From Dendrophyllia cribrosa (taxonomy: Eukaryota > Cnidaria > Anthozoa > Scleractinia > Dendrophylliidae), in assembly GCA_024195265.1 (NCBI GenBank), contig JAJLRJ010000005.1, positions 27,796,473 through 27,860,472 of the forward strand: 64,000 nt of DNA, written 5' to 3'. The notes under the pieces are model-generated. The model had not been told where the DNA came from. It did no database searches and was given only the letters and a program-made list of their open reading frames with translations. A program made the translations under genes and the position numbers. Below, piece after piece: positions 1 to 12,555 of the stretch (positions are counted from its first letter, which is position 1; each line of letters opens with the position of its first letter).

Positions 1-244
1 TTCTAGGGGGGTCCGGGGCATATCCCCCCCCCCGGGAAATTTTTCGATATTGGCCCTTGAAAATGCTTTATCCTTCACTTTCTGGTGATTTTATGTGTAT
101 CTTGACAGCACCGAAATCCTAATATTTGATAAAAGAGAATGGATTTGAATTTTTCATTTCCAATTCTTAAAAAATGTAACACAAGTGGGCTGAAAAATTT
201 GTAGGCCCGGGCCTACGTGCCTATAGGCTGGCTACGCCACTGAT
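1..244. repeat. Fragment of a dispersed repeat with G/C-rich inverted motifs
   Basis: The stretch opens with GGGGGGTCCGGGGC followed by a run of C and CCGGG, and ends in GGCCCGGGCCTACG and GGCTGGCTACGCCACTG. This composition is unlike the AT-rich surroundings and looks like the end of an interspersed element cut by the window edge. No coding potential was seen. The family is not identified. Confidence 0.35.
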
Positions 245-430
245 CACCCCGTTAAAGAAGCGATGTCACCTATTTTAACAATAACTCGTAAAGCCAAAAT
301 ACATATCTGTATCAAAAGCAACCAAGAAATAATTAATGGTACAGTTTTGTTAATAATTACCATACTAATACAACGAAACTATTATGTTTTGGCTGCGGAT
401 GTCCTGGATGGAAATGGATTGTAATTTGTC
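245..430 (-). repeat. Partial copy of the AAAGGGGC-type dispersed repeat (3' half, reversed)
   Basis: Read on the minus strand this matches the right half of the repeat at 8215-8593: shared segments are CAATCCATTTCCATCC, CATCCGCAGCCAAA, TTAACAAAACTG, TTTTGGCTTT and the end motif AAATAGGTGACA. The left half is missing. Confidence 0.6.
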
Positions 431-556
431 TCCATGTCGGACATCTTCTTATGTTTAAAAATATTGGCCAATTTATTTCGAGTTATACACTTGTGTCTTG
501 GTAAAAGGCGTTAAAACCGATAATTTTCGGTTCTTTCTTCAAAAAGCCACTACAGG

Positions 557-1262
557 CTGGTTTTCACTAGCGAAGGTGTCAGAGTCGGAGTCGTAATCAG
601 AAGCGCAGAGCGATACGATGTAGGGAAAATCAAACCGACGGAATCGGAAGAATATTACGGAGTCGTAAGCGGAATCGGAAGAAAATGGAACCGTTCTGAT
701 TCTTCCGACTCCGATTCCGTCGACCTTATGACTACGCTTACGACTCCGATTTTCGATTTTCACTAGGTCGGAAGCGCTCTTACGACTACGCATTGGCCGT
801 TTTTATGCTACAGACGTTAATATCATCTGAGACGTTAAAGTCGTCTCGAGACGACTTTAACGTCTAGTACAAAAACGGAAAATAAGCCAGACGGATTTAA
901 CGTCTGACGACTTTAACGTCTTCTTTTAAGTGCGTCGTTCAGACGCACTTAACAGACGACTTTAACGTCTCAGACGTTAAATACGTCTAGTATAAAAATT
1001 TAGAAAAAATTTAAAAATTTAGGACGAATTTAGATCTATTTGTATATTCGTGCTCTTAAAATTTATTTGGGGACGACTTTAGTCGTGTCCAGTTACTTCA
1101 GAAAATAGTTTTTGCTAGAAAATCTCGTGTTTTTCTCTGTTGCCATCTACTTTAATGCGTCCCGTTTTTATACCAGACGACTTTAACGTCTCTAGCATAA
1201 AAACGTCCATTACGACTCCGACTCCGACTCCGACTCCGATTCCGTCGCCAGTGAAAACTATA
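557..1262. repeat. MITE-like element with GGTTTTCACTAGCGA ends, itself carrying a nested element
   Basis: The left end GGTTTTCACTAGCGAAGG and the reverse complement of the right end, GTTTTCACTGGCGACGG, are near-identical terminal inverted repeats. Both run inward into repeated GGAGTCGGAGTCG / CGGAATCGGA hexamer-like motifs. The interior from 798 to 1205 is a second inverted-repeat element. No protein is supported; open frames here follow from the short-period repeat. Confidence 0.6.
798..1205. repeat. Nested MITE-like element rich in GACGACTTTAACGTCT
   Basis: Ends are CGTTTTTATGCTACAGACG on the left and its inverted counterpart CGTCTCTAGCATAAAAACG on the right. The interior repeats the motif GACGTTAAAGTCGTC and its complement at least six times. 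The element lies inside the 557-1262 repeat, dividing its AGTCG-rich interior. Confidence 0.6.
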
Positions 1263-4200
1263 TATTAGCCGAATTTGTCTATTACCTTAATGATATTCAC
1301 AGAAGAGAAATTGTTAAGAAATAAAAAAAACTATTCATTCCTGAGATAAAAATTCATTCATTTATTTGATAGAAATTTGTTTGGAACTGATTTGTTGAAA
1401 GGTCATGTATGCAAAAGAATACCTCTGTGACTATGGCTAAGATAACTAATTACTATTTTGTATTTTCTATGACAACGTTTCTGCAATTAGGTGTACATCC
1501 ATTTTCAAAACAAGTGATTCCAAAAGATATATCTACAGAAACGTGTTTTTAAGCATGGACACTGTTAACTCTATTTAGCCTGGGCTTTTTTTGAGTTCCT
1601 AAGCCTAGGGATTGTACCCTCCTCCCATTCATAACTCCAAGAGCATTAAATCTATGGCAATAAAACTTGGAGGGCACATAATGTGTCCAAAAACAACAAA
1701 ACAAAGTCCAGGGAGAGGATTGCTCGGTTCCTTCTTTGTAACTTATAACTGTTTGAAAAAAATATAAAAAAATTAATTCATGAATTGCTCCACGCAATTA
1801 ACCTTACGCTTTGCATAATTTTACATCATGGTAAAGTACGATACTGGCATTTTCAAAAAAAGACGGCCGGTATTAATAGAAAATTGAAAACTGCAAACGA
1901 TAATCACTTAAGAAGAAAATGACGAAATAAAGATGTTCACTGACTTCTCAGACGAAATTGAATTTAACCTTTTTGGCCGATTTAGATTGCACAGCTCTTG
2001 CATCAGTTGCATGCGATTCTTGCAGCTTGCACTGCCAGTGTCTTGTCAAAATTGCACATGACTCTGCTCGTGTGACATTGATCGACATTGTTCGTGGCTA
2101 CGATAGCGTCGCACGGTTTTAAAACACGCAACGGGCGAAAGCCGGTTGCAGGTTTCATTTACACGATAGTATTCGTGTTGTCGGTTTTTCGTAAGCATAT
2201 GAATTGCACGCGACAAAGTTGTACCGTCTAAACCGGCCTTTACAGCGAGTAGCGAAATACGAGGTAACATTTACCGTACAACATTGTTTACTTCGCAAAC
2301 AAACGTATAAGCTCTCGCCAACCAAAAGGCGCGAAACAGTCATTATATGCTGTCAATTATTGTATGCTTATACAAAGGGTGGTGTATTTTGGGCCAGAAT
2401 CAAAATTGTGTTTATTTCATTTTTATGTCCATTTTTATTTCATTTTTGGTTTTCGGCAGCTACATTTTTATTAGAGCAAACGAATGCGTTTACCCACAAA
2501 AACAAATAAAATATAAAAGTATTACTTCCCATCTAGTTAAACAAAACAGTTCGCGAAGTTTCACAAAAGACTGTTATATTTAACTTTACACAACGTTCGT
2601 ATACTACTGTGAATTTAAATTACGCATGTCTCGTCGCAAATACGCGAACTTTGTACTTTTTGCATTTACAGCATACAGCATTGAAACAAAGTCCATAAAA
2701 ATCCGTATCATCAAGTATTCTTTGCGGCCGTAGACATTTATCAGTGGACAGATGTCAATAAAATGGTCATTATCACCCATATGAGAACCAGATCATAGAA
2801 CAATTATTGACAAGCCGTTGACTTAGTAATATACAACTCGCACGTCCTAACATCAAGCCACAATAACATCGACTGACTGTTCGATAAGTAAAAATAAGGT
2901 TTATGCAAACATGTTATTTTTCCATGATGAAGTAGGTATAGTAAAAAATAATAACCTACCCGTAGTGGAAATTGAAGTATTCCGTATTCCTCAGCATGGA
3001 TTATCAATGATTCGTTTGACATCACAACTCTGGCAGTTTTTCTCTTTCTTTAGCTGAAGTTGTCGATACGCCGACGGAACAAATATTTGGAGTGTTGTTA
3101 TGCGAGTTAATTTAAACCAGAAACTCATCCTCGTTTAACCACCAAGTTGACAATCCCATTGTAAGAACAAGCGCATAAACAGACCAGACGATTATTGCTA
3201 ACAATGACATTCCTAATTTACATTTTATAATTTCGGGCAAACAGCGGGAAGCTGACAACGATATTCACAAAGCGTTAAGGCAAAATCTGTGCCAAGACTC
3301 CGACTATATCGACAAAAGCAGCTTCCCCTTTAAGAAAAACAGCCAATAAGTAAAAAAACATAACCAGCTTGACCAAAGTTTTCTGTCACGAATTTTCACG
3401 TCTTGTTGGCTCCAAGACAATGATGAATGAAAGAAAGAATTCGTTGTGAGGGGCCGCTCTTCAAACTTTCCAATCGTGTGCCTTGTATAAACCCACGTTG
3501 CCCGTTAATTGCCCTTGCAGGCTGATAATAAAACATGTTCGAGTTTTCGTTAGGTCAGGCTGGCTCGTCTCACAAGGCACAATATTTCAGCTCTATGTGT
3601 TTTTTTTTTTAATTCCCAAACAAAGAAAGTTTCCAAGAAGAGGATATAACAAAAACTTAAACAGCCACACCGTGCGCACGCACTCCCACGTAAATGGCAT
3701 ATTTCAAAAAGAAGTTGTTATAACGCTGTGAGATGTTGGTTGTCAGTTCCCAATTAACAATTGCATAGATCCTTGATCGGTTTCTAGAAGTGCCAAACAT
3801 AAACCAATCAAAAAGCGATATAAACGTAATTTGTATTTTTAGTTTATTTGTAGATGACGACGTCTAATTGCTCACAAAAACTAATTGTCCTAAAGTGTCT
3901 CTCCGACGCTAGTGTTTCTCCCAAATTTGTTCGCGGAATCACTTGGCAGAATCCAACATACAAATACCCCATGGACAGCAGAAGCGTAATTTAACGCCAA
4001 TAGAAACTGGCTGTAGCAGTCTGCAGCATGTGCGAGATAAATACTGATTTACCAACAAAGGTCAACATAAAATGCCCAGAAACAGTTTGGAAAGGTTAGG
4101 AAGCTGGTAAAAACGTAGTGCCTGGATTGTATGCCATACCCTTGGGGCCTGCTGTAGTACTCACAAAAATGAAAAAATAAAAATAAAATAAAATAAATTC

Positions 4201-5347
4201 ATAAAAAAAAACATTTCCTCCTTATCATTCATATATCCGCCCTTTGTTGCCTTATTTATCATTGTCAATTTTAGGATTAGAAATTGCCAGCGACGAAAAT
4301 AGAAACAATTTATCGGAATGAATATGCATGGTATACTTGGTTTGTACTGTTGCTTAGAGATATTCAGATCACAACTGACAGCATGTATAACGGATATATT
4401 AAGCCTTCTTCTCGCAACTGAGTCACAACACGTATTATTTACAATATACATTATTATTTTTCGTACAACGAAGGGCATATAACAGCAGTGAATCCGCTCT
4501 ATATAAATATTTTATAATCCATATTATTTATGTCTATCCCTACTATTTGAAAGAACAACGATTCTTCTGGAAACTACTTATCTGCTTGATCACACTTTTG
4601 AATTCGATCCACTGAATAAAAGAAAGCTAGGGCCACATTCCATATGAGGCGAGAAGGAACTAATGATGAGCGCACATAAAATCCAGGGTTTAACTCTCGA
4701 AAGAATGGTTTAACCTCGTTTCTGTGAGCTTGAAGACACGATAGTCAATCCATGTAACTGGGATGATAGTCTGTTTCATGTCAGGTATATCGAAGTGTAT
4801 CTAGATATCCTGAACAATTTACAAGCATCCATTTTGTACTATGTACCATACGTTATGTTCTATGTGTTAGGAGAAGCCTAGAGGGTCCCCTAGAGGGGAA
4901 GAATGCAAACTCTAAACTCTTAACTAATTTATTAAACCGATAAATTTAGAGTCCTACACACAACACTGATACACCTGTGGATTATGTACAAAGTTTTGCC
5001 GAAAATTATTACAAGTGAACGCAGGGCTGTCAGTAGAAGCCGGATGGCCGGCAACTGCGGTGAAGAGATGACGGCAGCTCAAAGTGCGAAAATGACTCAA
5101 GGACAACAACGATGGGAGGCTATCTTTTCCTTGTGTAGCCAACAACATCAAAGATTAATGACAGTGCTGTTAACGACTCGGCTAGACTTTTCAGCAACTA
5201 AATCTCGCATCTTACGAGCTTATTATTATAGTTTGTTATACTTACTGATCTATGAGGACAAATGAGGAATTCCGCACAGATGCCCATGCTGAGATAAGAA
5301 GCTGATATGATATTCCAAGGCGATCATTTCATGCTGTTCATTCGATG
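1263..5347. other. No recognisable gene
   Basis: AT-rich sequence with only short open frames (105 codons at most) that show no family resemblance and no plausible splice-linked exon chain. A short poly-T run occurs at 3599-3610. Nothing else could be supported. Confidence 0.5.
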
Positions 5348-5503
5348 TATAGAGCGTTTTCACTTGACGTCATAGCCGCCATATTGGTGTTCCCGTACAA
5401 AAGAATTTTAATTAACTTCTTTTGTTGGGAACACCAACATGGCTGCCATGGCCTTTGTCGAGTCCCACGGGACTGAAGGTCACGTGAGTGAAAACGCTCT
5501 ATA
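5348..5503. repeat. MITE with TATAGAGCGTTTTCACT ends and TA duplication
   Basis: The left end TATAGAGCGTTTTCACT is mirrored by AGTGAAAACGCTCTATA on the right, and a TA dinucleotide flanks each end. The interior contains a second inverted pair, GGTGTTCCCGTAC and GGGAACACCAACATGGC. A shortened relative lies at 51609-51692. Confidence 0.8.
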
Positions 5504-7111
5504 AAAGCATTCTTTTAGAGTTACTGTTCTGTTTGAAGCATGGACATTAATTTCTTTGGCGAAAAAGTAGGCAGCGCAAGAGCTAAAATATTCATTACCC
5601 TACGTCTGCGTTAGTAATTGGTCACCAATATTGATTATGGCAAAATACCACGTTCATCATCAAAACGTGATTATAAATTACATTTTTGTATGTATCTACG
5701 TCATTGGTAATTATGAGCTATTTTATCAAACGGATGCTGTAATTGCTGAGTTTTCAAGCCTGAAAAGCATGTCTTTGAAATTTGATTCAGTCTGCTTTTT
5801 CCTTCACACTTTGTAACCTGGTAATTTGTATGAAATATATCAAGTGTGTGCAAATTGATAACTAAAGAAATATCGTAAATTTAAAGCTCGGTAATAAAAT
5901 GACACAGCCCACAAAGACGTTTAACAATCACAGGCTGTTTACTAAAACTGATTTTTTAGTATTATCTGTAGTAAATAATAATTTGGTAATGTCACTTGGT
6001 GGTTTTCATGAGCAGTTTGTCTCCACTGTGAATAAATAAAGTACAAGCTCAATAATGAACCATTTAGATTTGAAATAACTTCATGCAAAGTCGAGAAGAT
6101 GTTCTTTTATCACCGTTTTATAAGCTGTTTTAGCTCGCGGCGGGAATCAGTTTAAATTACAAGACAGCGATGATTGGCTCTTTGGCAACACAGCACAGTT
6201 TTTCGGCCTTGTTGGTGATTTTAAGGCCATTTTGAAGAGGTATTTAAAAGTTATCATTTAACCCAATCCGCAATTATTTTGGCCGGGGTACAAAGTAATT
6301 CGTCCAAGGAATCAAACGTTCCAACCACATTACATCACTATCATATGCCACAAAGTTTGATTTAAATATAGTACAGCTTTGTACCCATAAGTGACATAAC
6401 AATCACAATCACGCCTTTATGTCATCGATGTCTCAGTGGGAACGTCTAAAAACCTAATCATTAGGGCAGTTTTGATCGACATAATCATAATCATAAAAAA
6501 AATGTTCGCTCATTTTTTTATGATGGACGTGAAAACCATAGCGACATAATCACAGTCATGAGAAATGACGCAAATCAGCTATTGTTTTCTGACCGACCAG
6601 TTCTGTTCAATCGGACTCATTTCAAAATGGCGCCGTGTGAAAAGAGATAAGCTGGTTTCATCGAAAGGATTATTGAAGAAATGTGTCACCACTAGATCTA
6701 GGAGCTTATGTGTTTGATTACAGTTATGATTATGGTTATCATTGGCGGATTTAGACTGTATCGTAAGAGGGGGAGTGATTAGGGAGCTTAAGCAACTACA
6801 ACGGCGACGCCAAAGAAAACGTCACTTGAAAAATGTTTAGTTTGTCTAAAGTGACTGCATGGATTGTCCAGGAGCTGACTTTTGTAGGGTCGACTTTTAA
6901 GTTCAAATAGAGAAAGAAAAATTAACCGTCGTGTTTTCACGTTCTCCACAAAAACCTACAATTTGATCATTTGACGCTGTTGTTTTGCAGGGAACCGCAA
7001 AGGAAATGTACCAAATGTACAACGCACGTGTGGAGGCATTGTCATCGCTGCTGCCGTCGTCGTGGTTGCTTAATAAGTTCCCTTATAATGGAGGGGGTAG
7101 GATAGGAGAGG
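5504..7111. other. No recognisable gene
   Basis: AT-rich, no open frame longer than about 61 codons with any recognisable feature. Short inverted motifs such as CATAATCATAATCAT near 6480 occur but no complete element was delimited. Confidence 0.45.
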
Positions 7112-7112
7112 T

Positions 7113-7143
<31 letters not shown>
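7112..7143. repeat. Poly-G tract of about 31 bases
   Basis: Uninterrupted run of G from about 7113 to 7143, preceded by GGGGGTAGGATAGGAGAGG. Proline/glycine-rich open frames over it are artefacts of the homopolymer. Confidence 0.95.
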
Positions 7144-7144
<1 letters not shown>

Positions 7145-8214
7145 AGGGAGAAAAACCCGAAATGAAAGTGTGAGAGACTGGAAAAAATGTTCAAGTATTT
7201 GCAAGGTAACGGGGGCCCGGACCCCACAGACCCCTTCCATAGATCCGTCACTAGTTATAACCGTCATGTCGCTGGTGGGTATGTACCAACACTAACGCAA
7301 CAACCTTTCTCCGCGTGTGCATGATGATCGACAAATCCGCCTTGCAGCTTAGCTTGATGATGACAATAATGACGATGATGATGAAAATGCATGGTAATCA
7401 TGGTTTGGTCATGATTTGTGATATCGACCGGCGTTTACTGAATTATAAAGAGAAACTCTCTCCCAGACCTACATTCATGCGACAAAAATTACAGAATTGT
7501 ATCAGCTTTAGTCCTTTTGGCCCACCTACGTTTGGACATGACGTATAAGGATGCTTTTAAAATTAACATCTGCACATCTGAGATGCTATTTTGTGGTTCA
7601 AACAAAACAAAACAAAACAAAACAAGGAAGTTTGTAATGTGCAAAACAACCAAACACACGACTTTCAAAGATCCCCTGCAAACCTCTGTGTAAAACGTGT
7701 TTAAATAAATGTTGTTGTTGTAATGTTTAGACAAAAGTGCAAAGCTTGCTACGTTAAGTACTTACGTAACTTACAGCTTCAAAAAAATGGTCTTGTGAGA
7801 GCATATGAAGAATGATAGATGCCTGAATTAATAAGTTGAAGTTATGTCTTAAAAACAATTGTACTCGTTTTAGTAACGCAACAGTAGTTTTATTTACTTT
7901 TAAAAACTAGCAAAAAAGAAAGGCATTTTTTTTATCAACGCACGTATAAAAACTATATATTATTGTGAGCTTGATTGACTAATGAGCCAAACAACAACTC
8001 TGATAAAATGAAAACAACGTCACCAAATCATACGTAATGGGTGAGAGTTTGGACATGAAAGATTCCATAGATACGAAAAAATGAATAGGAAGCATATTAA
8101 ATAAAAGCCAATACTCATTTCTTTGAAAAGAATGGGAAAATTTTCAATCAACTACAAAATCGGCTGTCCCGGCTGAAATATTTTATGTTTTCGTGATTAT
8201 GGCCAGGAGCTTGG

Positions 8215-8593
8215 TTTAAAGGGGCATTGTCACGCAGATTTTGCTGTGTTTTGGTCAAAACACACTAAATATATGACAAAGTACCTTTGCTCAATCATAA
8301 AATTGCTTTTAGAACACCAAGAAGATAATATCAAGTGATTTCTTCATGGAAGAACAAGCCATTACAAGTTTTTCTGCGATTTTTCCACGACGCTTGGGAG
8401 GAACTTGAAAAAATTGGTTGCAATCCATTTCCATCCTGGCCATCCGCAGCCAAAGATAACAAATACTAGTTTCTGTGCACTGGTAAAGTATTTGTTAACA
8501 AAACTGGACCATTATTTTAAGGTTTCCATTGAAACAAATATGTGTTTTGGCTTTTCAAAGTGATACTAAAAATAGGTGACAGTGTCCCTTTAA
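8215..8593 (+). repeat. Dispersed repeat, TTTAAAGGGGC...GTGACAGTGTCCCTTTAA, full-length copy
   Basis: The ends TTTAAAGGGGCATTGTCAC and GTGACAGTGTCCCTTTAA form a terminal inverted repeat. Interior landmarks are GGTCAAAACACACT, GATATCAAGTGATTT-like sequence, CAATCCATTTCCATCC, CATCCGCAGCCAAAG and TTTTCAAAGTGATACTAAA. Partial or full relatives in this window lie at 245-430 (reversed), 9845-10490, 14345-14460, 54930-54985, 56485-56640 and 59995-60115. Confidence 0.75.
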
Positions 8594-9840
8594 GCTTATT
8601 TTATTATCTTGAAATTGGAAGAAACCATCGCCAAAAGTGACAGAAGCAAAGAAATATGAACTGAACAGACAAAATAACGGCTAGAAAAGTCAAAATTTCA
8701 CAAGAATGGCAAGTTTGATTTATTGACAGGCGGTCAATAAATCAAATTTCATGAACTGTAATCCACTTTAATCCTTTCAATCCTGCACTTAATCTCCAAA
8801 CTACTGCTTTTGTTTTGCTCCATAGAATCTTTTTATCCAACTAAGTTGTATATTTGGTGGCATTTGGCGATATAACGTGGAAATAAGCGAAGCGAAATTT
8901 TGCTATTTCGCCGAGACAGTGTCCCTTGAACATCTGAAAAACAAACAGTATCCTCGAAATACAATGACTACAAAAATGCTTTCAGCTAAATGACTGCACC
9001 GTAGAATTTTATCCACAGACTAAATAGTTAGGACTGCATTACACTGGGATTTTTTTTTTCGGTTTTGCTGTCTTCTAGTCATTTTCTTGTGAATAAATTA
9101 TCTTCGAAAATTAAGTTTCCAACATAAATGTTTGCTGCGGTATATAATTCCCTCTTTCTTGCACTGGTTCAGTGGAAATCACAATTAAGTAACATAGAAA
9201 ACTCCCACGATAAAATTATGAGCAAAACAAAACTCACGTAGATCACCAACCTCAAGAACACTTCTGGTGAATGAACGATGATAATACGCAGAAGGCATTC
9301 TACTGTCGGGTAAGTATACACCACGACATGTGTGAGAATGTACGGACGCTTTCCGTGATCAAAGTTTGGCACTAATGGTCGATGCTCAGTGTTGCCATCT
9401 TCTTCATGTTGTTGAAAAGCGATAAATTAGATCATGAATTATTGACACACAAGCTTAATGAGGCAGAGTTTGCCAATGGAAAAAAGAATAAATGTTCATT
9501 AGCCCATTGGTGGAGTGAATGGGTACTGATAAAAGATTAATTGAATTTCACCATTAAGAATAAAAATCGCAGCGGTAGAACACAGCATACTCTTAACGCC
9601 TTGAAAGATACTTGAACAAAAATAACACGCTTTGTTCAATCTGCTCGCATGCCATTAACACCTTGTTACAGTAACAGCTGAGCGACAATAAGTGGGACAA
9701 TATGCAAAGTCATTGAATATTTATATTCTCCATCAGAGGGCGCTGATATCATTATTGACATTTCTCCCCTGAAATTATTGCCAGTTTGTCAGATTGGACA
9801 CGTGTTCTCATTCGTTGGTAGGGTATAAAAGAGAAAGGAC
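8594..9840. other. No recognisable gene
   Basis: AT-rich sequence without convincing coding potential. Around 8766-8935 there is weak similarity to the TTTCACTCCC-type repeat at 22717-22930. Confidence 0.4.
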
Positions 9841-9844
9841 TCTT

Positions 9845-10490
9845 TAAAGGGGCTGTGTCACGAGGACTTAGCTGTTTTTATTTTTTAGTCAAAGATCTGC
9901 TAAGAGTACTGACAAGCGCCTTCCTGATATTGAATCGCGCACAAAATTTTCTTTCAAGCTAAAACGAAAAACAAGAACGAACCACAACCATTTTTCATTG
10001 ATCGGTTCAAAGACACGGAGGATGAACTTGAAAAATTGAGCCTAAAATTTTCAAGTTGCAATCCACTTCCATCCTAGCCATCCCGCTACTAAACACATCA
10101 ATAGCTGTAGTGGACCAATATATAGTTATTCTTGTTAACAATACTAGACCATTACAGCTCATTACAGATTTCCTTTGATACAAATATGGCGTATTTGGGG
10201 CGCGAACCAGCAAACGAGAACGAGCGCGAGGCGAGTCAGACGATGCGACCAAGGGTGTGGGAGTCAGGCTGGAAGGCGAAGGAGGGGGAAGGGGAGAGGA
10301 AGGAAAAACACCCCCCTCCCGACCCCCTTTCACTCCACCCAGCCCCCGACGTTGTGCAAGACCAAAATGGCGACCAAACACCAAATTCAGCACTCGCCCA
10401 CCAAAAAAACAAAACGCTACAAATATGTCTTTTGGCTTTACAAAGGTGATACGTACTACAATCTGGTGACATGACCACTTTATGATTTCA
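9845..10490 (+). repeat. Second, longer copy of the AAAGGGGC dispersed repeat with internal insertion
   Basis: Starts with TTTAAAGGGGCTGTGTCACG, contains CAATCCACTTCCATCC and CATCCCGCTACTAAAC, and ends with CTTTACAAAGGTGATACG and TGGTGACATGACC. A GC- and purine-rich block (10195-10400, including GGAGGGGGAAGGGGAG) is inserted relative to the 8215 copy. The overlapping open frames on both strands are by-products of this biased block. Confidence 0.55.
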
Positions 10491-10615
10491 CTTGAACAAG
10501 AAATCCAAAATGGTTTAGATGCGGCGTGCTGTTTTCTTATCAACTCTGGCTGAAATCAGTCCGCCCACGTCTTTCCTCATCGCCGGCTTAAAGATGCTAC
10601 AGGCCCCGGTTTTTA

Positions 10616-11007
10616 AAAAAGTGGATACACAACCCACCGGATAAGTCACTATCTAGTGGATATGCGCAAAACCAATTGTGTTATCCATTGGATAGTTAAT
10701 AACTACAGCGTATTCACCGAAGTGGAGAGGTAAATATCCACCACTGGACACCGACACTGAGGTGAATAGTTGTTTTAGTACATACTAAAACAGTGAGATA
10801 ATACAGCACGAAAATGATGATATTTAACTCATTTATTCTTCACCAACGATTATAATTCTCGCGCGCGCAAATGACCGAAATTCGCTTGGAGATAATAGCA
10901 CTTGCTATCCCGAGTTTTAGTAGCCAATCAGAGCACGCCAACCACGCTATCCACAGTTTAAGTATATACTGAAGATATATATCCCGATGATAGCGCTATC
11001 CACCTTT
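10616..11007. repeat. Probable MITE with AAAGTGGATA-like ends
   Basis: Left AAAAGTGGATACACAACCC and the reverse complement of the right end, AAAAGGTGGATAGCGCT, are similar. Interior pieces such as CCACCGGATAA and GTTATCCATTGG recur near 62409-62500 (CCACCGGATAA, GCATTATCCACAG). Confidence 0.4.
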
Positions 11008-11326
11008 TGAACAGTGGTCAGTGGTGGTAGGTCTCCAACATGTTTAAGCTGTAGGTCACGTTCAGGAGGATGAAAACCCGTCCCTGTCAGAGCTTACGGT
11101 CGGAGTGAGCTATTTCAGGTTCTCTTTATTCGCTGTTGTTTTATATTTGACGAAGAAAGTTTGTGCGACCCGTGAAAGAGGCGCTTTAAAATATTTTCTT
11201 ATGGAAGTGTTATGAATTCAGCGACCTGTTAGGTTTTAGGTCTATGTACTTTCTAAGAACTGGAACGCTAATACTCGCTACTAATACTGGAAGAAGTGCT
11301 ACGTGGGGGTGAACATTGTGAAAATA

Positions 11327-11541
11327 GAGGGGGGCGTAAGGGTTTGCGGTGATGCGGTTTTGCGTTAGTTTTTGGTGCGGTTTTACTGAAAAAATGTTTT
11401 TGACATGCGCGATATTACGGTTTTATAAGACTCAGCGGCTTGCGGTTTTCATAATTTGGTAAATTTTGGATGCAGTATTGCGGTTTTGTTACGTTTTTCT
11501 GCGCGGTTTTGTGGTTTTCGGACCCTCCTTACGCCCCCCTC
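11327..11541. repeat. 215-bp MITE with GAGGGGGGCGTAAGG ends and a 6-7-bp target duplication
   Basis: The left end GAGGGGGGCGTAAGG is matched by CCTTACGCCCCCCTC on the right. AAAATA(G) stands directly on both sides (11321-11327 and 11542-11548), a clear target-site duplication. The interior repeats TGCGGTTTT five or more times. Confidence 0.8.
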
Positions 11542-12028
11542 AAAATAGAATATAAATTTTACATTGACAAGTGGCCTCTCTGGTTAAAGTTCAATGAATT
11601 ATTTCAATTGAGGTTTATAAAGTATGTAAATCGAAAAACATTATTTGTATACAGAACTGAGTACATGTTATGGGAAACATAGAAGACGTTTAAGTACTAG
11701 TTACTAGTCAACGGGAGCCCTATATAAGATTCTCATAAAATATTGGCCTTTCATCCAAACAATCGACTGTGGGCTAAAATCGCTCAATATATTCGAGTGT
11801 TTTAAATGGCTTGGAGCGATTTTAGAATACTTGGCCACTTATTTACATATCCCTGAACGTTTTATAGAACGAGTCATATGAAAACAAAATTCAACGGGAT
11901 GCAAATAAGTGGCCAGGTATTCTACAGTTTAGCCAATGGCGTAAATGACTAAAATCGCTCAAAACATTCGAAGATTTATAAACACTGTAGCATGGAAAAC
12001 AACGAATAACAATATCGCCTTTAATGCC

Positions 12029-12555
12029 TGGTTTTCACTAGGGATATAAGCACAAGCATAAGCGTAAACATAAGAATTTGCGTCAAATGAAAACGAACAT
12101 GGACAAAAACATAAGGGAAATGGTCAAAACTATTGTGCTCAGACAGGACCCATCATTTTACAAAAAGACTGGTGGTCTCTTTATGTACCCCCCTCTCCCC
12201 CACCTAAAAATAGGTTGTCTTGTTGGTATAGCCCCCATTCTATCAGGAGTAGAAACCGAGAAAAAGATTCAAATCTTCCTGTGCTGTTTACTAGCAATGT
12301 AAGCTTCATGCACACAGAATATTTAAGTCTCGTCTCCAATTTTTAGGCCAAAACATTGTGTCCATCATAGTCATCAGATAGATGGTATCTTGCCTAATCC
12401 CCCTACCCCTACACAAGGTGGGTCCTCGTCGAGTATACTTCTTATGACCACTTCCCTAATATTGATCCTTACGCTTATGCTTATGTCGGGCCCGTTTTCA
12501 CTGGACATATGCTTATTCTTATGCCTATATGTTGCTAGTAGTAAAAACCGGGCTT
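12029..12555. repeat. MITE-like element with GCCTGGTTTTCACTAG ends
   Basis: The left end GCCTGGTTTTCACTAG resembles the reverse complement of the right end, GCCCGGTTTTTACTACTAG. Both run into ATAAGCATAAGC-type repeats (GCACAAGCATAAGCG; ACGCTTATGCTTATG). The ends also resemble those of the repeats at 557 and 15080. Confidence 0.55.

Noticed and set aside
7042..7267. Proline-rich minus-strand frames over the poly-G tract
   Set aside because: They exist in two frames at once because a poly-C run on the minus strand encodes proline in every frame; no other coding signal.
10007..10543. 178-codon minus-strand frame and three overlapping plus-strand frames
   Set aside because: All overlap the GC-biased insertion in the AAAGGGGC repeat, on both strands; no domain, no conserved start.
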